64,000 nt of DNA, from NCBI GenBank assembly GCA_963210315.1, contig OY723238.1, positions 1,054,001-1,118,000 on the forward strand. The letters run 5' to 3'. The first letter of the stretch is position 1; each line of letters opens with the position of its first letter. Shown in pieces: positions 54,033-64,000 of the stretch. The stretch is from Rhynchopus euleeides (Eukaryota; Euglenozoa; Diplonemea; Diplonemida; Diplonemidae). Position numbers and translations under genes: made by a program. Under the pieces are notes generated by a model. It did not search any database. It was not told the origin of the DNA and saw nothing but the letters and a program-made list of their open reading frames with translations.

Positions 54033-55025
54033 GTGGTGCTGCTGGTGGTGTTGGTGTTGATGTTGGTGGATGAGGTCTGGCTGGTAGTGCTGGGGCTGCT
54101 GCTGCTGCTGCTGCTGCGCCGGCGGAGGCGGCACCGGTGCAGGTGCCGGAGGGAGTGGTGGCTGCTGGTGGCTGTATGTGGGCATGTGAGGCACAGGCTG
54201 CGGCACGGAGTGGTGCAGGGGGTCGTGGTGCAGCTGCTCCTGCTGGTCGTGCTGCTGGTGGTGCTGCGGCACACCGCTGTACGCCGGTGCAGGGGACGGG
54301 GGTGCATGCGGCACCACCACCCTGCCATCCTGCGGGTAGTTGTTTGCGGGCGGCGGGGACAGGGTGCGCGGGCGCTGCAACCCACCAGGGCCACCCACAT
54401 CCGCCGCAAGCGCGCTCGGGGGGGCAGCCTGCACGTCACCCTGGGGCGGGTGTGTGGCGCGCACCTGCGCCTTGCCTGGGCTGCGCAGCACGTCCTCTGC
54501 AGCTCCACGCTGCGGCACCTGCCCCGGGCGGAAGTGCGACGGATCAGACTGCGGATGCATCAATGCCTCCGGCGTCTGCACGTGCACGAGAGACACACCG
54601 TGCGACACAGGCGACGGGGGAAGCGTCACTGCCGATGACCCTGACGCATGGTGCACAGGGGCGTGGGGAGGGAGCACGGGGGCCGGGCGAGCCGGCGGTA
54701 TTCTCCCCTGGTCGTCATCCGTGTGCTGCTGGAACACATACAACTGTGCGCAGTCGGGGATCTCCTCCATGCCCAACACACGCACCCACCGCCGCCCCAC
54801 AGGGTCGTACCGCTCCACATCCTCGATCGTCACACGCACAGGAGGTGCGTTTTGCAGGTGCGCCGCGACCTGCCCCCGCTGCTGCATCAGGGCAGCCTCG
54901 TATTCAAACACCTCCGCCACCATGTCTTTGAAATGCCCGAACTCGCGTGGGAAGCCACCTTCGAAGCCGAACGCAAGGTTCTGCTTCGCCCCATGGACCT
55001 CCAAGGCGACATTGACGACAGGCAT
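52876..55025 (-). CDS. Fusion: euglenozoan-type N-terminal module, Gln/His/Pro-rich linker, short-chain dehydrogenase-like domain lacking the catalytic Tyr
   Basis: Exon 1 is 55025-53121; the proposed intron is 53120-52912 (CAG|GTATGC to GCAATGCAG) and the short exon 2 ends at 52876 (TSKPMWALGFF), total about 646 residues. Residues 1-115 end in CAQLYVFQQH then DDQGRIPPA, a pattern like the N-terminal domain of BILBO1-type euglenozoan proteins. Residues 120-370 are Pro/His/Gln-rich with long Gln runs. From 379 a Rossmann segment (IVCIIGVSAGS) and NVVINAVG are typical of SDR enzymes, with Ser532 in place. The YxxxK motif is LCAAK, so the catalytic Tyr is Leu545 while Lys549 remains. It may bind nucleotide but probably does not reduce a substrate. 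The start at 55025 follows a likely trans-splice acceptor (CTGCAG). Confidence 0.75.
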
Positions 55026-56878
55026 CGGGGCTACCCCCAACCCGTCCAGCCCGCCTGCAGGGTTGGTGGTGGTGGGTGTGATGATGGCCTCGCAGGAACA
55101 CACCCTGTCCCTCAAAGCCACACCAAAGACACTCGGCCTCATGACAACACGCCAGACACTGGCAGCTCCTTCAGTCAGGGGTGCGTGCCAAGGGATACAA
55201 GCAAACCAACAGTGGATCAGATGCCGGGGTGGGGCCAAGGGCATTGCTGCCTGCGGCTATTTTCACGCTCGCAATGCTCTGACAATAAAACGCCGGGCTG
55301 AAGAAGGGCCAAGGCCTGCTGCATGCGCGTTGCTACTTTATTATGGGAATATCGTGGCCTGCACACCCCACCCCACCCCACGCCCCCCACCCCAGCTCGG
55401 CCTGCAGGGACAACAGGCACCCACGTTTGCCGTATTTCTTCGGCAAACTGTTCACTCAGAACGGGGAAGGGAAGGTGGGGTGCATCAAAGAACAGTGCCG
55501 GTATGACTCCCAACACCGGAGTGCGCATCTGCGCCGATGCATGGACATGCGTGAGCTGGCACTGCATCTGTATTTTATTGCGGACTGGGGGGGGCGTGGC
55601 AACCGAAATTGAAAATAAATGTGAGAGCTGGAGATGATCGGCAGTGTCACCCCAGGCATGCCCCTCTTTCTTCTTCGACTAACTTTCGATTCTTGTGGTG
55701 TGCAGAGCACGGTAACTGAACTAAACGGCCCACGCGAAAACCCTGTGTACACTATCGATTGTGCACATCGTGCACGTACATCCTATTTTTGCACCATCGC
55801 CTGGGATTCGGTGGGACAAAAACCATCAAACAAGGAGACGTTCGCCGGGGCATCGGCCTGCATTTGTGCAGACGAACAAGCATGAACACAAGTGCACCCG
55901 CTGAAACCAGTTTGTAGACCTGACACATCCGATGGGCACAACGGTCACCGGAAACAGATGGGCACGGGACCGCAACAAAAGGCGCTGCGATGCCCCGACC
56001 TTACTTTGACGCCCACTCCTGACACATCGTATATCACGGCGTCCCATCCCGCCGACATGTGTGGAGAGGTGCCAAGGGGCGGGGCGGTTTGCAGAAGGGA
56101 AAGGCCACACACGGGGAGGAAAGAGCATGAACGATCAACCTGCAATGTGAATCAGAAACGGGGTGCGGGGGTGTGACAAGGAGACTGCCTCTGGGCAGCA
56201 GCACAGCGCGGACAGGGCAAATGCCGCGGTGCGACACCCGCAGCGTGTGTGTGTGGAGGGGCGAAGGAGTGGATCAGAAGACACTATCCGGCCCCCATTG
56301 CGAGCCCTCAGCCGTGCATAGAACAAAGGTGCGGTGCTGTCGGAAAGCCGGTTCTGAGCCAGTTCCTCGGGGGCTTGATTGCACCAAGGAGTCAGATTGA
56401 TTTCAAGTGATACATTCATCCCTTCATCCCCTCGCTTTCTCCTGGCATCGATGCCCACCAGCCTGACGTGCGATACGGTCAGGGCAGTGACAAGGCTCCA
56501 GGAGGCACAAGGCATTTTCTTTTTCGGGCGCGATCCATAAGGGAAAGAAGGGCACATCCTCTCCTGGAAGAGGGGCGTTGCATTGCATGTTATGCATGTT
56601 TGCTTTGGCTTCGGCTGGCAACGGCCTAAAGTGGCGCCCGAAAGGGCACTGTTCTTACACATACAGAGTAGAGACGTGACTCGCTCATTTGCGGTGTTTA
56701 CAACTACAAAATATTTTCTATATTTCAGTGCGGCACGCCCCTCACGTTGAGAGGGCACTGCAGAGCACGCGCAACCCAACGGCGCTCGCCACAGCTCTCG
56801 AGGGTGCGACACGACCCGCCCGCACCCCATAAAGACAGGGCATCGTGACACGCCACGACACCACGCAGGTATCGATCA
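55026..56878. other. 1.85-kb intergenic region
   Basis: No gene supported on either strand. Confidence 0.5.
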
Positions 56879-57526
56879 TTACTCCGGGCTTGCCAGCTGC
56901 ATGCTTTCTGGGGAAATACCATCTGTCCCTGTGGTGTCGCCCCAGTCCACATTGTAGGTGTTTGTCGTGGGGTCGTAGCCGCACACAGTGGCGTCGAACC
57001 ATTCAGGCGTGTCGCCCCACAGCACGCGCACGCTCTGACCGATCTCAAACGTCATGCCTGCCACACTTTCCGCCGGGGCCGCTTCGCTGGGTGCCTCCTC
57101 CGGCAGGGGTGTGGGGGCAACGGAGGGGGACTCGAGGGGTGCATCGCTCTCTGTGACGACAGGCGCGTCCTCCGTGTGCACAGCCTCCTCTGTTGCGCTG
57201 CCCGCCTCCCTGGGGGGTGCAGGCGACAGGTGCTCTTGAGGCGCGTCGTCCGCCCCCCGGGCATCCACGTCGACGTGGATCCGATCGAGGCTTGCCTCCT
57301 GCCCCCCTGCGCCCGCAGCATCGGAGAACACCCCACGCGCACGCACCTCGCTGCGCTTCACTAGCGTGCGCGAATCGTCCTCAGCCCAAATGACGACGTA
57401 CCCACCCTCAGGGAGGTCGTCGCGTGGCTGTACAATCTCTGCCACCACGGCGTCGAACCATTCCCCGTGGAATTCTGCATTGACTTCGTGACCTTCTTCG
57501 AATTCGTGTGTGATCATCGTAGGCAT
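56879..57526 (-). CDS. Protein with two Tudor/Agenet-like domains
   Basis: 215 residues from the ATG at 57526. Domain 1 (about 9-62) has FEEGHEVNAEFHGEWFDAVV then YVVIWAEDDSRTLVKRSEV; domain 2 (about 157-210) has FEIGQSVRVLWGDTPEWFDA then YNVDWGDTTGTDGI. Both follow the barrel pattern of Tudor/Agenet/SAND-like chromatin or RNA-binding modules, separated by a Pro/Glu/Ala-rich linker. A good trans-splice acceptor context (CCACACCACCTTACAG) lies 16 bases before the ATG. The frame stays open upstream to 57781, so it could instead be the 3' exon of the membrane-protein gene at 57793-59211. Confidence 0.72.
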   Translation of the reverse strand: MPTMITHEFEEGHEVNAEFHGEWFDAVVAEIVQPRDDLPEGGYVVIWAEDDSRTLVKRSEVRARGVFSDAAGAGGQEASLDRIHVDVDARGADDAPQEHLSPAPPREAGSATEEAVHTEDAPVVTESDAPLESPSVAPTPLPEEAPSEAAPAESVAGMTFEIGQSVRVLWGDTPEWFDATVCGYDPTTNTYNVDWGDTTGTDGISPESMQLASPE

Positions 57527-57792
57527 CAGTAGCAGTGGGTTGTTCTGTAAGGTGGTGTGGTTGCGGAGCCGGCCCGAAGGGAAGCTGTGTGAGAGTGGGC
57601 CTTCGCACTGTGTGTCAAACTGTGTCGCTTTGCAACCGGTTTGTGAGGCAGCGCTTTCTCTCTTCTGAGAAGGACCCCATGCAATAATGTCGTTCCGGGG
57701 CAGTTGAACCCACCACTTGTAATGACGAAACTCACGGCTTTTGGCACAACAGACATCCTTATAAACACCCCAAAGGCACACCCCTCACATAC

Positions 57793-59211
57793 TTCGTGCG
57801 TCTGCACCCCAGCATTCTCGCGTGCGTACATCTCTGCATGTGCGCTGCGGCACAGCATCTCGAAGTCTTCCCACACGATGCTCTCTGTGGGCGGCTTCTT
57901 CTCAAGTGCCTCCACAACAGGACCGCCCCAGTTGCGGGGGGGCGTATGGTGCGACCACATCACCTTGGGGTCCTGCCGGATCGCGAGCAGGACTTGGTTA
58001 GTGGTTGCGTCGCCGCTGGTGCCGCCTGCACGGTTGAAGAGGCGGAAGAGGTGGGGGCAGATGTGGTGGTCGAAGCTGCGGTCAACAGACGAGGGGTCGG
58101 CAGGCTGCCGTGCCGACGTCGGGTCCGCTGCCAGGGCTGCGCGCAGGGTATTGAGGACGTACGACTTGCGCACCTCCCCGCGCTCCTGCTCTTCGCGGCT
58201 GCGACGAAGCGATGATATGAAAGCCTCGCTGAGGTGCGGCACACGGCATGTCTGCAGAAGCTGCCGCAGTGCATCCACCTTGATCATTGCGCTGTTCCTC
58301 TCGGCAGAGCTGTCGCCTGTGGGGTGTGCAATGCTGTCGATCCCAGCGTCTAGCGTGCCGTGGTGCATCGCAATCGCATTCGCGATGACATGCAGCTTCC
58401 CCGGGGACACCTGGTTGGCCTTGTGCGCTGCGCCACGGTTCGGCTCAGACTTCTCTGCGTTGATGCGACGCCGCTGCTTCTGCCGCGCGAAGAGGCAGAA
58501 GATGCAGCAGCAGATCATGATGTACAGCACCACGCTGCACACCACCACAGCCGCAATCTCGGCAGGTGTTGCGGAGTCGTCGTCGATCTGCCGCACACGC
58601 GGTGGGGACGAGGTGGGGTACGCATCGATGATGGACGTCATGTTTTGCCGCAGCGGCGAGTGCTGGTCGGTCCCTTGCGCCAGCAGCGAGTCGGCGTATT
58701 TGTCCACAACAGACGAGCTGTTGGCAGATCGGAAAAAGATGTCCAACAGCACGCTCCCCTCCCAGATGTGCTGCGCGACGAGCTGCACATTCCCGGGGAC
58801 CTCCAGGATGGCGTTGACTATTTTTATGAACATGGGGGCGTTGAAGGATGAGATGTCCTGTGGTGTGGTATGGTGTTGCAGCGGATATCGTATCAAGAGC
58901 AGAGAAAACAGGCGCGTTCTGCGCCAGTGTGCCTAGATACGCAATGGTGCTCTGCACAACACTGTCACAGGCATCTGTACCGATACCATATCGTTGCAGT
59001 TAGCCGCTGCCAGGCCCAGAAACGCCACGCATACCTCATTCAGAGCAACGGTGACGGCGAAGCTCTGCACAGACGCATCGCTTTCATTGGCATCCAACAA
59101 CCCTGCTGCACGCTCGAGCTGAAGGTTACCCGATCCCAGAACACCCACACCATCACATAGTGCAGCAGCAACGCACAGCAGCACAAGGGCGCCACCCCCG
59201 CACGGCAGCAT
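57793..59211 (-). CDS. Single-pass membrane protein with cytoplasmic helical domain, 3' end unresolved
   Basis: Exon 1 is 59211-58987 and exon 2 is 58857-57793, joined in phase 0 across a 129-bp intron (ATG|GTATCG, CCACAG). A signal peptide begins MLPCGGGALVLLCVAAALC, followed by an extracellular region of about 150 residues. A membrane helix (IAAVVVCSVVLYIMICCCIF) with a basic stop-transfer (RQKQRRR) follows, then a cytoplasmic part with a pattern like degenerate EF-hands (HLFRLFNRAGGTSGDATT). After THE a GTATGT donor is present at 57792. Joining it to CTCAG at 57665 keeps frame into the Tudor-like ORF (691 residues in all). Without that splice the frame ends at 57526. Family not recognised. 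Confidence 0.65.
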
Positions 59212-60226
59212 CGGGCCGATACCACAAACCAACGCGAGCCCAGAGTTGTGGATCCAGCGAACAGACCCAGTCACTCCCCCGGTACACTGTTAGCCAGCCG
59301 TATGGCCTCCCGCCCCTTGGGTGGCCTGCACAAAGAAAGCAGGGATGCGCACCCACAAACCAACCCCCCCGGCCTCGGTGTAAAAAGAGGCAAACACGAT
59401 TGAGCAGCAACGAAGCCAATCCTTGGCAATAGCGCAAGCAAAGGCTGGCGGGGTGGGTGGGTGGGGCGGCGGTTGTGATGGAGAAACCGCAAGCGGCTTT
59501 GTTTGTGTACCCGCCTGCCCCCCACGCCTGTGTTGGGATGGGTGCTGGGTAAACCACGTGGATGGAGCAGCGAATCGCACATAGAGGACATTACGAGCGA
59601 CATTACCAACAAGGGGGGACCAGCTATGCGGGCTGGGGGCGGGGTGGCTGGGGTGAGCGGGGAGGGCGGGCAGCGAGCAGCACGCAACCAAATATCATGT
59701 ATCTACAACAGCCTGGATACTCTGAAGGACAGCCCCTGGGCAATCCCTCCACACACACACTTCCACAGACAGATACACACACAGATGCATAAATCTATAA
59801 GAGAACCGGATCCCCCTCCAATCTGTCTGCAGGACAGAAAAGTGGCGGAGCGCAATATAAGAGAGGTGGCTGTATCGCAACCAGTGGTGAGCCACTCACC
59901 CCAACACAAGGCTCTATGCGTAGAGGCGTATTGTATGCGGAATACAAGCCAGGCCGAGGCGGTACAACGGGGGGGCGCAAAATACAAATCCCTCAGCTAC
60001 AGCGCTGGAGTGTCGCTTCTCCAGGCCCGCGACCTTTTCTTCTCGGCAGTGCAGAATGAACCGCGTCGGTGGGTCGCAGCTATTGACACAATATCTAGCG
60101 GTGTAGTCTCAGCAGGAGCTACACCCACACAGTCGTCACTACAGCAGATCACCAGAACCGCCCGCACTGGGCCTGCTTCTGGGTTAGGTTGACTTGGGGC
60201 AGCACAGCTATGTGGAGGCAATCCGT
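59212..60226. other. Intergenic region
   Basis: No gene supported. An AC-rich run at about 59750-59790 is the only simple sequence. Confidence 0.5.
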
Positions 60227-61969
60227 CTAGGAGAACGGAGGACGGTCCCACTGCTTCTTCCCCGTGGTGTGTATGTAGAACACGTCGCCCGATTGGCTCT
60301 CGACAAGCCGCCAGCCAGGCGGGAGAGGCAGCGACATCACTGCAGGTGGTTTGCATTGGTTGCGGGGGGTGAGGGGGCGGCACGGTGTGTGAGAGGGCCC
60401 AGGCAAACCTACCACAGGCCTTGGTGTGGAGGCTTGTGCTTGTAGACCAGAATCGTTTTGTTTGAAAAAAGAGCTGACCCATGCTGTCCTTTTGACACCG
60501 AACAGGAGGGGGGGCCTTGTTGTGAAGAAAAAAGACAGCATCCCAAAACAAAAACCCCCTCTTCCCCATCTCTGCCAAATAAAACCACGACCCTGCAGGA
60601 GTGCTACAAGTGTCATACTGTCAGGTGGCTCGGGGCCGTACTTTGCTCGGAGTGCTTCGAAGAGCTTCTCTTCGTTCCCACGGTACTCCTGTGTTGGTGT
60701 TGGTTGGGGCATGATGGCCATGAGGGAGGGGCAGCAGTTGCTTACCCACCGCACATACACACGACCAATAATATTATACTTACATTTCCGAGCGCATCCA
60801 CCACCCCTCCTTGATCTTGTTGCGCAACACACACCCGCCAGACCCCCTGCCCGCCAAAACAACTTTGACGGATACACAAACAGGACCGAAGCCATGCCCA
60901 CCCAGGTCGACACCACCACACAACACCATACCGCGAGTGCCGTTGTCACTGAGGGCAGCTTCGACGGGTTATACTTCTGGTAGAAGTTGAGCAGTCGCCT
61001 TTTATACTGCGCATCCACAGGAGGCACACGCGCCGCTGGCGCGGGCGACGGGGTCGGCTGACTGGACTCCCAGATGAGGGACGCAAGGTTTGCCACCACG
61101 TCATGCCGAGCGCTGGGCGGCGGGTTCGGCTGCATCCCGGATGACAGCAGCAGTTGATCTGTCGGGGGAGTGGTCCGGGGGGCCGCCAGCGGCTGCGCTG
61201 GCCTCCCCTGCACCGCACCCGCCACAGCGCCCTCGGCTGCTGCAGCCTGCCCCTCCGGCTCCGGCTCGACCTCCTCGGCAACCTGCTGCAGCTGCTCTTT
61301 GAGCCTGTCGGCATCGCGGTATCGCTTCTCCGCGACAGCTTCCGACATCTGCTTGCGGAGGTCTGCCTTCTTCGCGTCCTGCTCGACAAGCCAACGTTTT
61401 GCGGCCTCCAGCGTCTCCACATCCTTCTTCGTCGACACAGCACGCTCGAGCGAGTCGGGGTTCTGCGCATGCGACAGAGCTGCGATGTGCAACGCGGCGA
61501 TGCGTGTCTCGATGTCGATGACCTCCATCTTGTGGCGCAGGAGGTGGTCCTGCTCCTCCATCAGGTAGCCCGCTTCGTAGAAGCGCTGGTCCTGTGCAGC
61601 GAGGTGCATCTCTGCCTCTGTCTGGGCCAGGCGGGCGTCGAACTCCTCAACCTTGGCAACGAGGAGGCATGTCTGTTCGATCTCACGCTGCAGGCGCCAT
61701 GCTGCGGCAAAGTCGCGTGACTCGACTGCGCCTTCCAGCATCGCCTCCAGCTCCTGGATGCGCAGCGTCAGGCCGACCTTCTCGGCACTGGCCCCAGCAA
61801 GCGGGTCTTCAGGGCCTTCGTCGGCAGCACTTTCCATCTCGGGCTCTGGCTCTGCATCGCCAGCAGGGGCGGCACCGAACGCGCTTTCGGCTAGATCCGA
61901 AGACATTGGTGGGGGCGGTGCGAATTCCGAATTCGGCGGCCCAGCCGCAAAGTCCTCATCGTCATCCAT
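60227..61969 (-). CDS. Coiled-coil protein with UVR-like repeats and a C-terminal WW domain
   Basis: Exons are 61969-60932, 60688-60619 and 60339-60227 (donors GCG|GTATGG and ACA|GTATGA, acceptors ACACAG and CTGCAG); phases agree, giving 406 residues. The N-terminus MDDDEDFAAG is acidic. Residues 70-230 are helical, with UVR/GluTR-like segments (AVESRDFAAAWRLQREIE and KRYRDADRLKEQL). The splice of exons 1 and 2 restores FYQKYNPSKLP...KYGPEP, a helical motif common in euglenozoan cytoskeletal proteins. Exon 3 encodes a WW domain (LPPGWRLVESQSGDVFYIHT, then W at the second position), which binds Pro-rich ligands. The ATG at 61969 follows candidate trans-splice acceptors; earlier in-frame sequence looks untranslated. 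Confidence 0.82.
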   Translation of the reverse strand: MDDDEDFAAGPPNSEFAPPPPMSSDLAESAFGAAPAGDAEPEPEMESAADEGPEDPLAGASAEKVGLTLRIQELEAMLEGAVESRDFAAAWRLQREIEQTCLLVAKVEEFDARLAQTEAEMHLAAQDQRFYEAGYLMEEQDHLLRHKMEVIDIETRIAALHIAALSHAQNPDSLERAVSTKKDVETLEAAKRWLVEQDAKKADLRKQMSEAVAEKRYRDADRLKEQLQQVAEEVEPEPEGQAAAAEGAVAGAVQGRPAQPLAAPRTTPPTDQLLLSSGMQPNPPPSARHDVVANLASLIWESSQPTPSPAPAARVPPVDAQYKRRLLNFYQKYNPSKLPSVTTALAVWCCVVVSTWVGMASVLFVYPSKLFWRAGGLAGVCCATRSRRGGGCARKCKYNIIGRVYVRWVSNCCPSLMAIMPQPTPTQEYRGNEEKLFEALRAKYGPEPPDSMTLVALLQGRGFIWQRWGRGGFCFGMLSFFFTTRPPLLFGVKRTAWVSSFFKQNDSGLQAQASTPRPVVGLPGPSHTPCRPLTPRNQCKPPAVMSLPLPPGWRLVESQSGDVFYIHTTGKKQWDRPPFS

Positions 61970-62308
61970 CCCAGGAGTCTGCCTGTTGCGGTAATCGGGT
62001 GGTGTGTCGTGGCAGGCCTGCACCAGGACAACGTTACGTGGATACTCACGGTGCAAAGGCAATCCCATGGGAGAAAGTGGCGGAGTGGGGGTGAGGGTGA
62101 GTTGTCACATTTCATTCGCTGCATCTAAACCTCGCCGCTGTGTGCTATCTATAATATCCGTGCACGCCACCTCGAACGCCCACACACACATGCGTAGGCT
62201 TTTGGAACAGACTGACTTTTACACGACTTGAACAATTTCACGCCGCGTCGCCGAGATCCAATTTGGAATCGTGACACAGCACCTGATACGATCTCTACAC
62301 ATGCCGTT

Positions 62309-63574
62309 CTACCACAGAAACGGCTGCACGCCGTGAACCCCCTCCTCCATGAAGACGGTGCGGGATGTTGTGTAGTCTGCAAGGGTGGGCCAGCAGCCTG
62401 CTATTGAGGCGCCTTGGAAGGGGAGGAAGAGCTGGTCTGTGGGGGCCAGGTTGGCAACGGCTGGGGAGCACCTGGCTGGGAGGCGCTCCTGCATGAACTC
62501 ACTGCGGAACCGGTCCACAAACCCAGGCATGGTGGCGTTGCCGCCGATACACATCGCCGAGGCGACTGCCTTGCGTGCCGATGGCGCATCAAGACAAGCT
62601 GCACTGGCTGCCGCAAACACCGGGAGCGTCACAGCCGGCCTGTGCGCACACACCGTGCCCCTGTCGAGATCTGCCACTGCGATGCGCCGCGACGACAACA
62701 GGGATGCCCTCGCCGTATCGTCACCCCCGTCAAAGAGCACCCCCGACAGGGCAGACATCTCCGAGCACATCGTCACCGTCTGCCCGTCAGGCAGCTCCAC
62801 GACAGGGTCAGCTGCCAGAGACAGGCCCTTCGAATGCACAACCATGTGCTGCTCCTTCACCTCACGCACCACGTCCTCCTCACAGAAGCGCCGGTGGGAG
62901 GGGGTCATGCTTTGGGCAACCCTCAAGCGCTGGCAGCGCACCTGTCCATCAAGCGCCCGCCTCTTCTCCAGGCCACACCGAGGCACGATGTCGCCTCCAA
63001 GCACGTCTATGGTGCGGAGGAGGTCGCTCGTCGCCCGCATCCCTGCGTAGGGTGTGCTGTATGTGCCGTGGGCATACGCCACCCCGTCCAGCACAGGGGT
63101 GCACGAGGTGGTGGTGTGCCCCGACTCGACGACCAGCGAGTGCGACACACCCGCCGCGATGCACGCCGCAGGGGCGGACCTCATGAAGGCGATGCTGCCC
63201 ACCTCGGGGAGCAGCGCAAACACCGCCTCCATCAGCCTGCCGGGGTCAGGGCGGGCAGGGGTTGTGGACTTCATGACGACGACAACATCGCGCGCCGCTT
63301 CGCAGCCGAGGGTGCCGGAGTGCCGGAGGCAGTGCTGCAGCAGCAACGCCCACTCCTCAGCGTCCCCGACATCGCCGGCACAGCCTCCCTCCAGCTGAAC
63401 CGGGTTGACGATGTCGACAGGCTCCGAGGCAGCCAAGAGACGCCCACCGTAGGTGCGTCGCCCCCCACCCCCCGCAGACACACCCACGCTGCTGCTGCAG
63501 CACAGCAGCGGCTGCTCGTCGCCGCACACCCCTAGTTTTGCAGAGAACCCGCCAATGTCCACAGCCACAGGCAT
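62309..63574 (-). CDS. Divergent actin-related protein
   Basis: 421 residues from the ATG at 63574, aligned to the actin start (MPVAVDIGGFSAKLGVCGDE = phosphate loop 1). Phosphate loop 2 is VVESGHTTTS at 148-157, where actin has LDSGDGVTH, so the two acidic residues and the catalytic-water residues are changed. The ELPDGQTV and IGGNATMPGFVDRFR segments match actin landmarks. The length is actin-like with no large insertions. Loss of the nucleotide-handling residues suggests a structural ARP of a chromatin-remodelling or dynactin-type complex; the subfamily cannot be assigned by eye. It is 340 bp upstream of the WW-domain gene on the same strand. Confidence 0.85.
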   Translation of the reverse strand: MPVAVDIGGFSAKLGVCGDEQPLLCCSSSVGVSAGGGGRRTYGGRLLAASEPVDIVNPVQLEGGCAGDVGDAEEWALLLQHCLRHSGTLGCEAARDVVVVMKSTTPARPDPGRLMEAVFALLPEVGSIAFMRSAPAACIAAGVSHSLVVESGHTTTSCTPVLDGVAYAHGTYSTPYAGMRATSDLLRTIDVLGGDIVPRCGLEKRRALDGQVRCQRLRVAQSMTPSHRRFCEEDVVREVKEQHMVVHSKGLSLAADPVVELPDGQTVTMCSEMSALSGVLFDGGDDTARASLLSSRRIAVADLDRGTVCAHRPAVTLPVFAAASAACLDAPSARKAVASAMCIGGNATMPGFVDRFRSEFMQERLPARCSPAVANLAPTDQLFLPFQGASIAGCWPTLADYTTSRTVFMEEGVHGVQPFLW

Positions 63575-64000
63575 GTTGCCCGTGTCATGTTCCTCTGACC
63601 TCCCCTGCCTGTAGGGTACGGAAGACAACTGGCTGTGGGGTGTGAAAAGGAGAGGACGGTGGGTGGCAGAGAGCAATCAAGCGGGTCGATGAAGCCTTGC
63701 AAGGCTTGGCGGTGGGGCAGCGGGATGCCTCTTGTCGCTTACCCCCCCACCCCCTCCGGCGGTGAACGAGGTGAGGGGGGGAAGTGAAATCGAAATTGAA
63801 GGGAGCACAAGAATGATCACCCTTCACTCGTTCGGGGTGAGGGGGGGGGGGGGGGTGCGAATGGGAGTTGCTCAGAGCAGGCAGGGCAGCCCCAATAACA
63901 AGGAAGGGTGGGGTTCCCTTCCTTGCCCCACTCAGGGACTGCACTGCGCGCCGGTCGCTTTAGTGATGTGGCAAAACGAGGAGAGGTGGGGAGGGGGGAT
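63575..64000. other. Intergenic region with the third copy of the dispersed motif
   Basis: No gene supported. The motif copy is at 63774-63838, followed by a G-run at about 63841-63855. Confidence 0.5.
63774..63838 (-). repeat. Dispersed ~60-bp motif, copy 3
   Basis: The minus-strand core AAGGGTGATCATTCTTGTGC corresponds to the copies at 10161-10220 and 16681-16745, and again sits next to a G-run. Confidence 0.6.

Overview
The window looks like nuclear DNA of a GC-rich protist, most probably a euglenozoan of the diplonemid type (moderate-to-low confidence; no rRNA or spliced-leader gene is present to settle it). Pointers are: essentially all recognisable genes lie on the minus strand, head to tail, over the whole 64 kb; introns are few and short, with a GTATG donor and a CAG acceptor; and two proteins carry modules typical of euglenozoan proteins (a QLYVFQ-type N-terminal module on the 52.9-55.0 kb gene, and an FYQKYNPSKLP...KYGPEP helix motif on the 60.2-62.0 kb gene). 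Long homopolymer G/C tracts, GA/CT microsatellites and DNA transposon-like palindromes fill the spaces between genes.

Layout. 1-6.1 kb: the 5' part of a giant minus-strand gene (2,030 codons, running off the window start) with about 1,450 residues of low complexity followed by a caspase/metacaspase-like domain whose catalytic residues appear lost. 6.1-17.0 kb: a gene-free repeat island with a perfect 10-bp satellite, a 692-bp palindromic element and nested terminal-inverted-repeat elements. 17.0-33.0 kb: a three-exon gene of unknown function, six tandem paralogues encoding a ubiquitin-like domain plus a seven-bladed WD40 propeller, an EGF/glycosidase-like secreted protein inserted in that array, and tyrosyl-DNA phosphodiesterase 1. 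36.2-42.1 kb: a GT8 glycosyltransferase with five membrane helices, and a 1,071-residue protein with an ADP-ribosyltransferase domain whose R-S-E residues are intact.

42.1-52.9 kb: a second gene-poor island with the same element families as the first (the palindromic element and the GGAGGAT element occur in both), plus the only plus-strand coding-like sequences: a short lysine-rich ORF and a larger ORF broken by one in-frame TGA, both probably mobile-element cargo. 52.9-63.6 kb: a fusion protein ending in a short-chain dehydrogenase domain that has lost its catalytic tyrosine, a two-Tudor-like-domain protein, a single-pass membrane protein, a coiled-coil/WW protein, and a divergent actin-related protein.

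The most unusual feature is the WD40 array. The copies are almost identical in the N-terminal 90 residues and in propeller framework strands, but differ at a few residues per blade that fall on one face of the propeller. This is the pattern expected of a diversified recognition surface kept otherwise uniform by recent duplication or gene conversion. Whether the neighbouring ADP-ribosyltransferase and caspase-like genes have any functional link to it is speculation.
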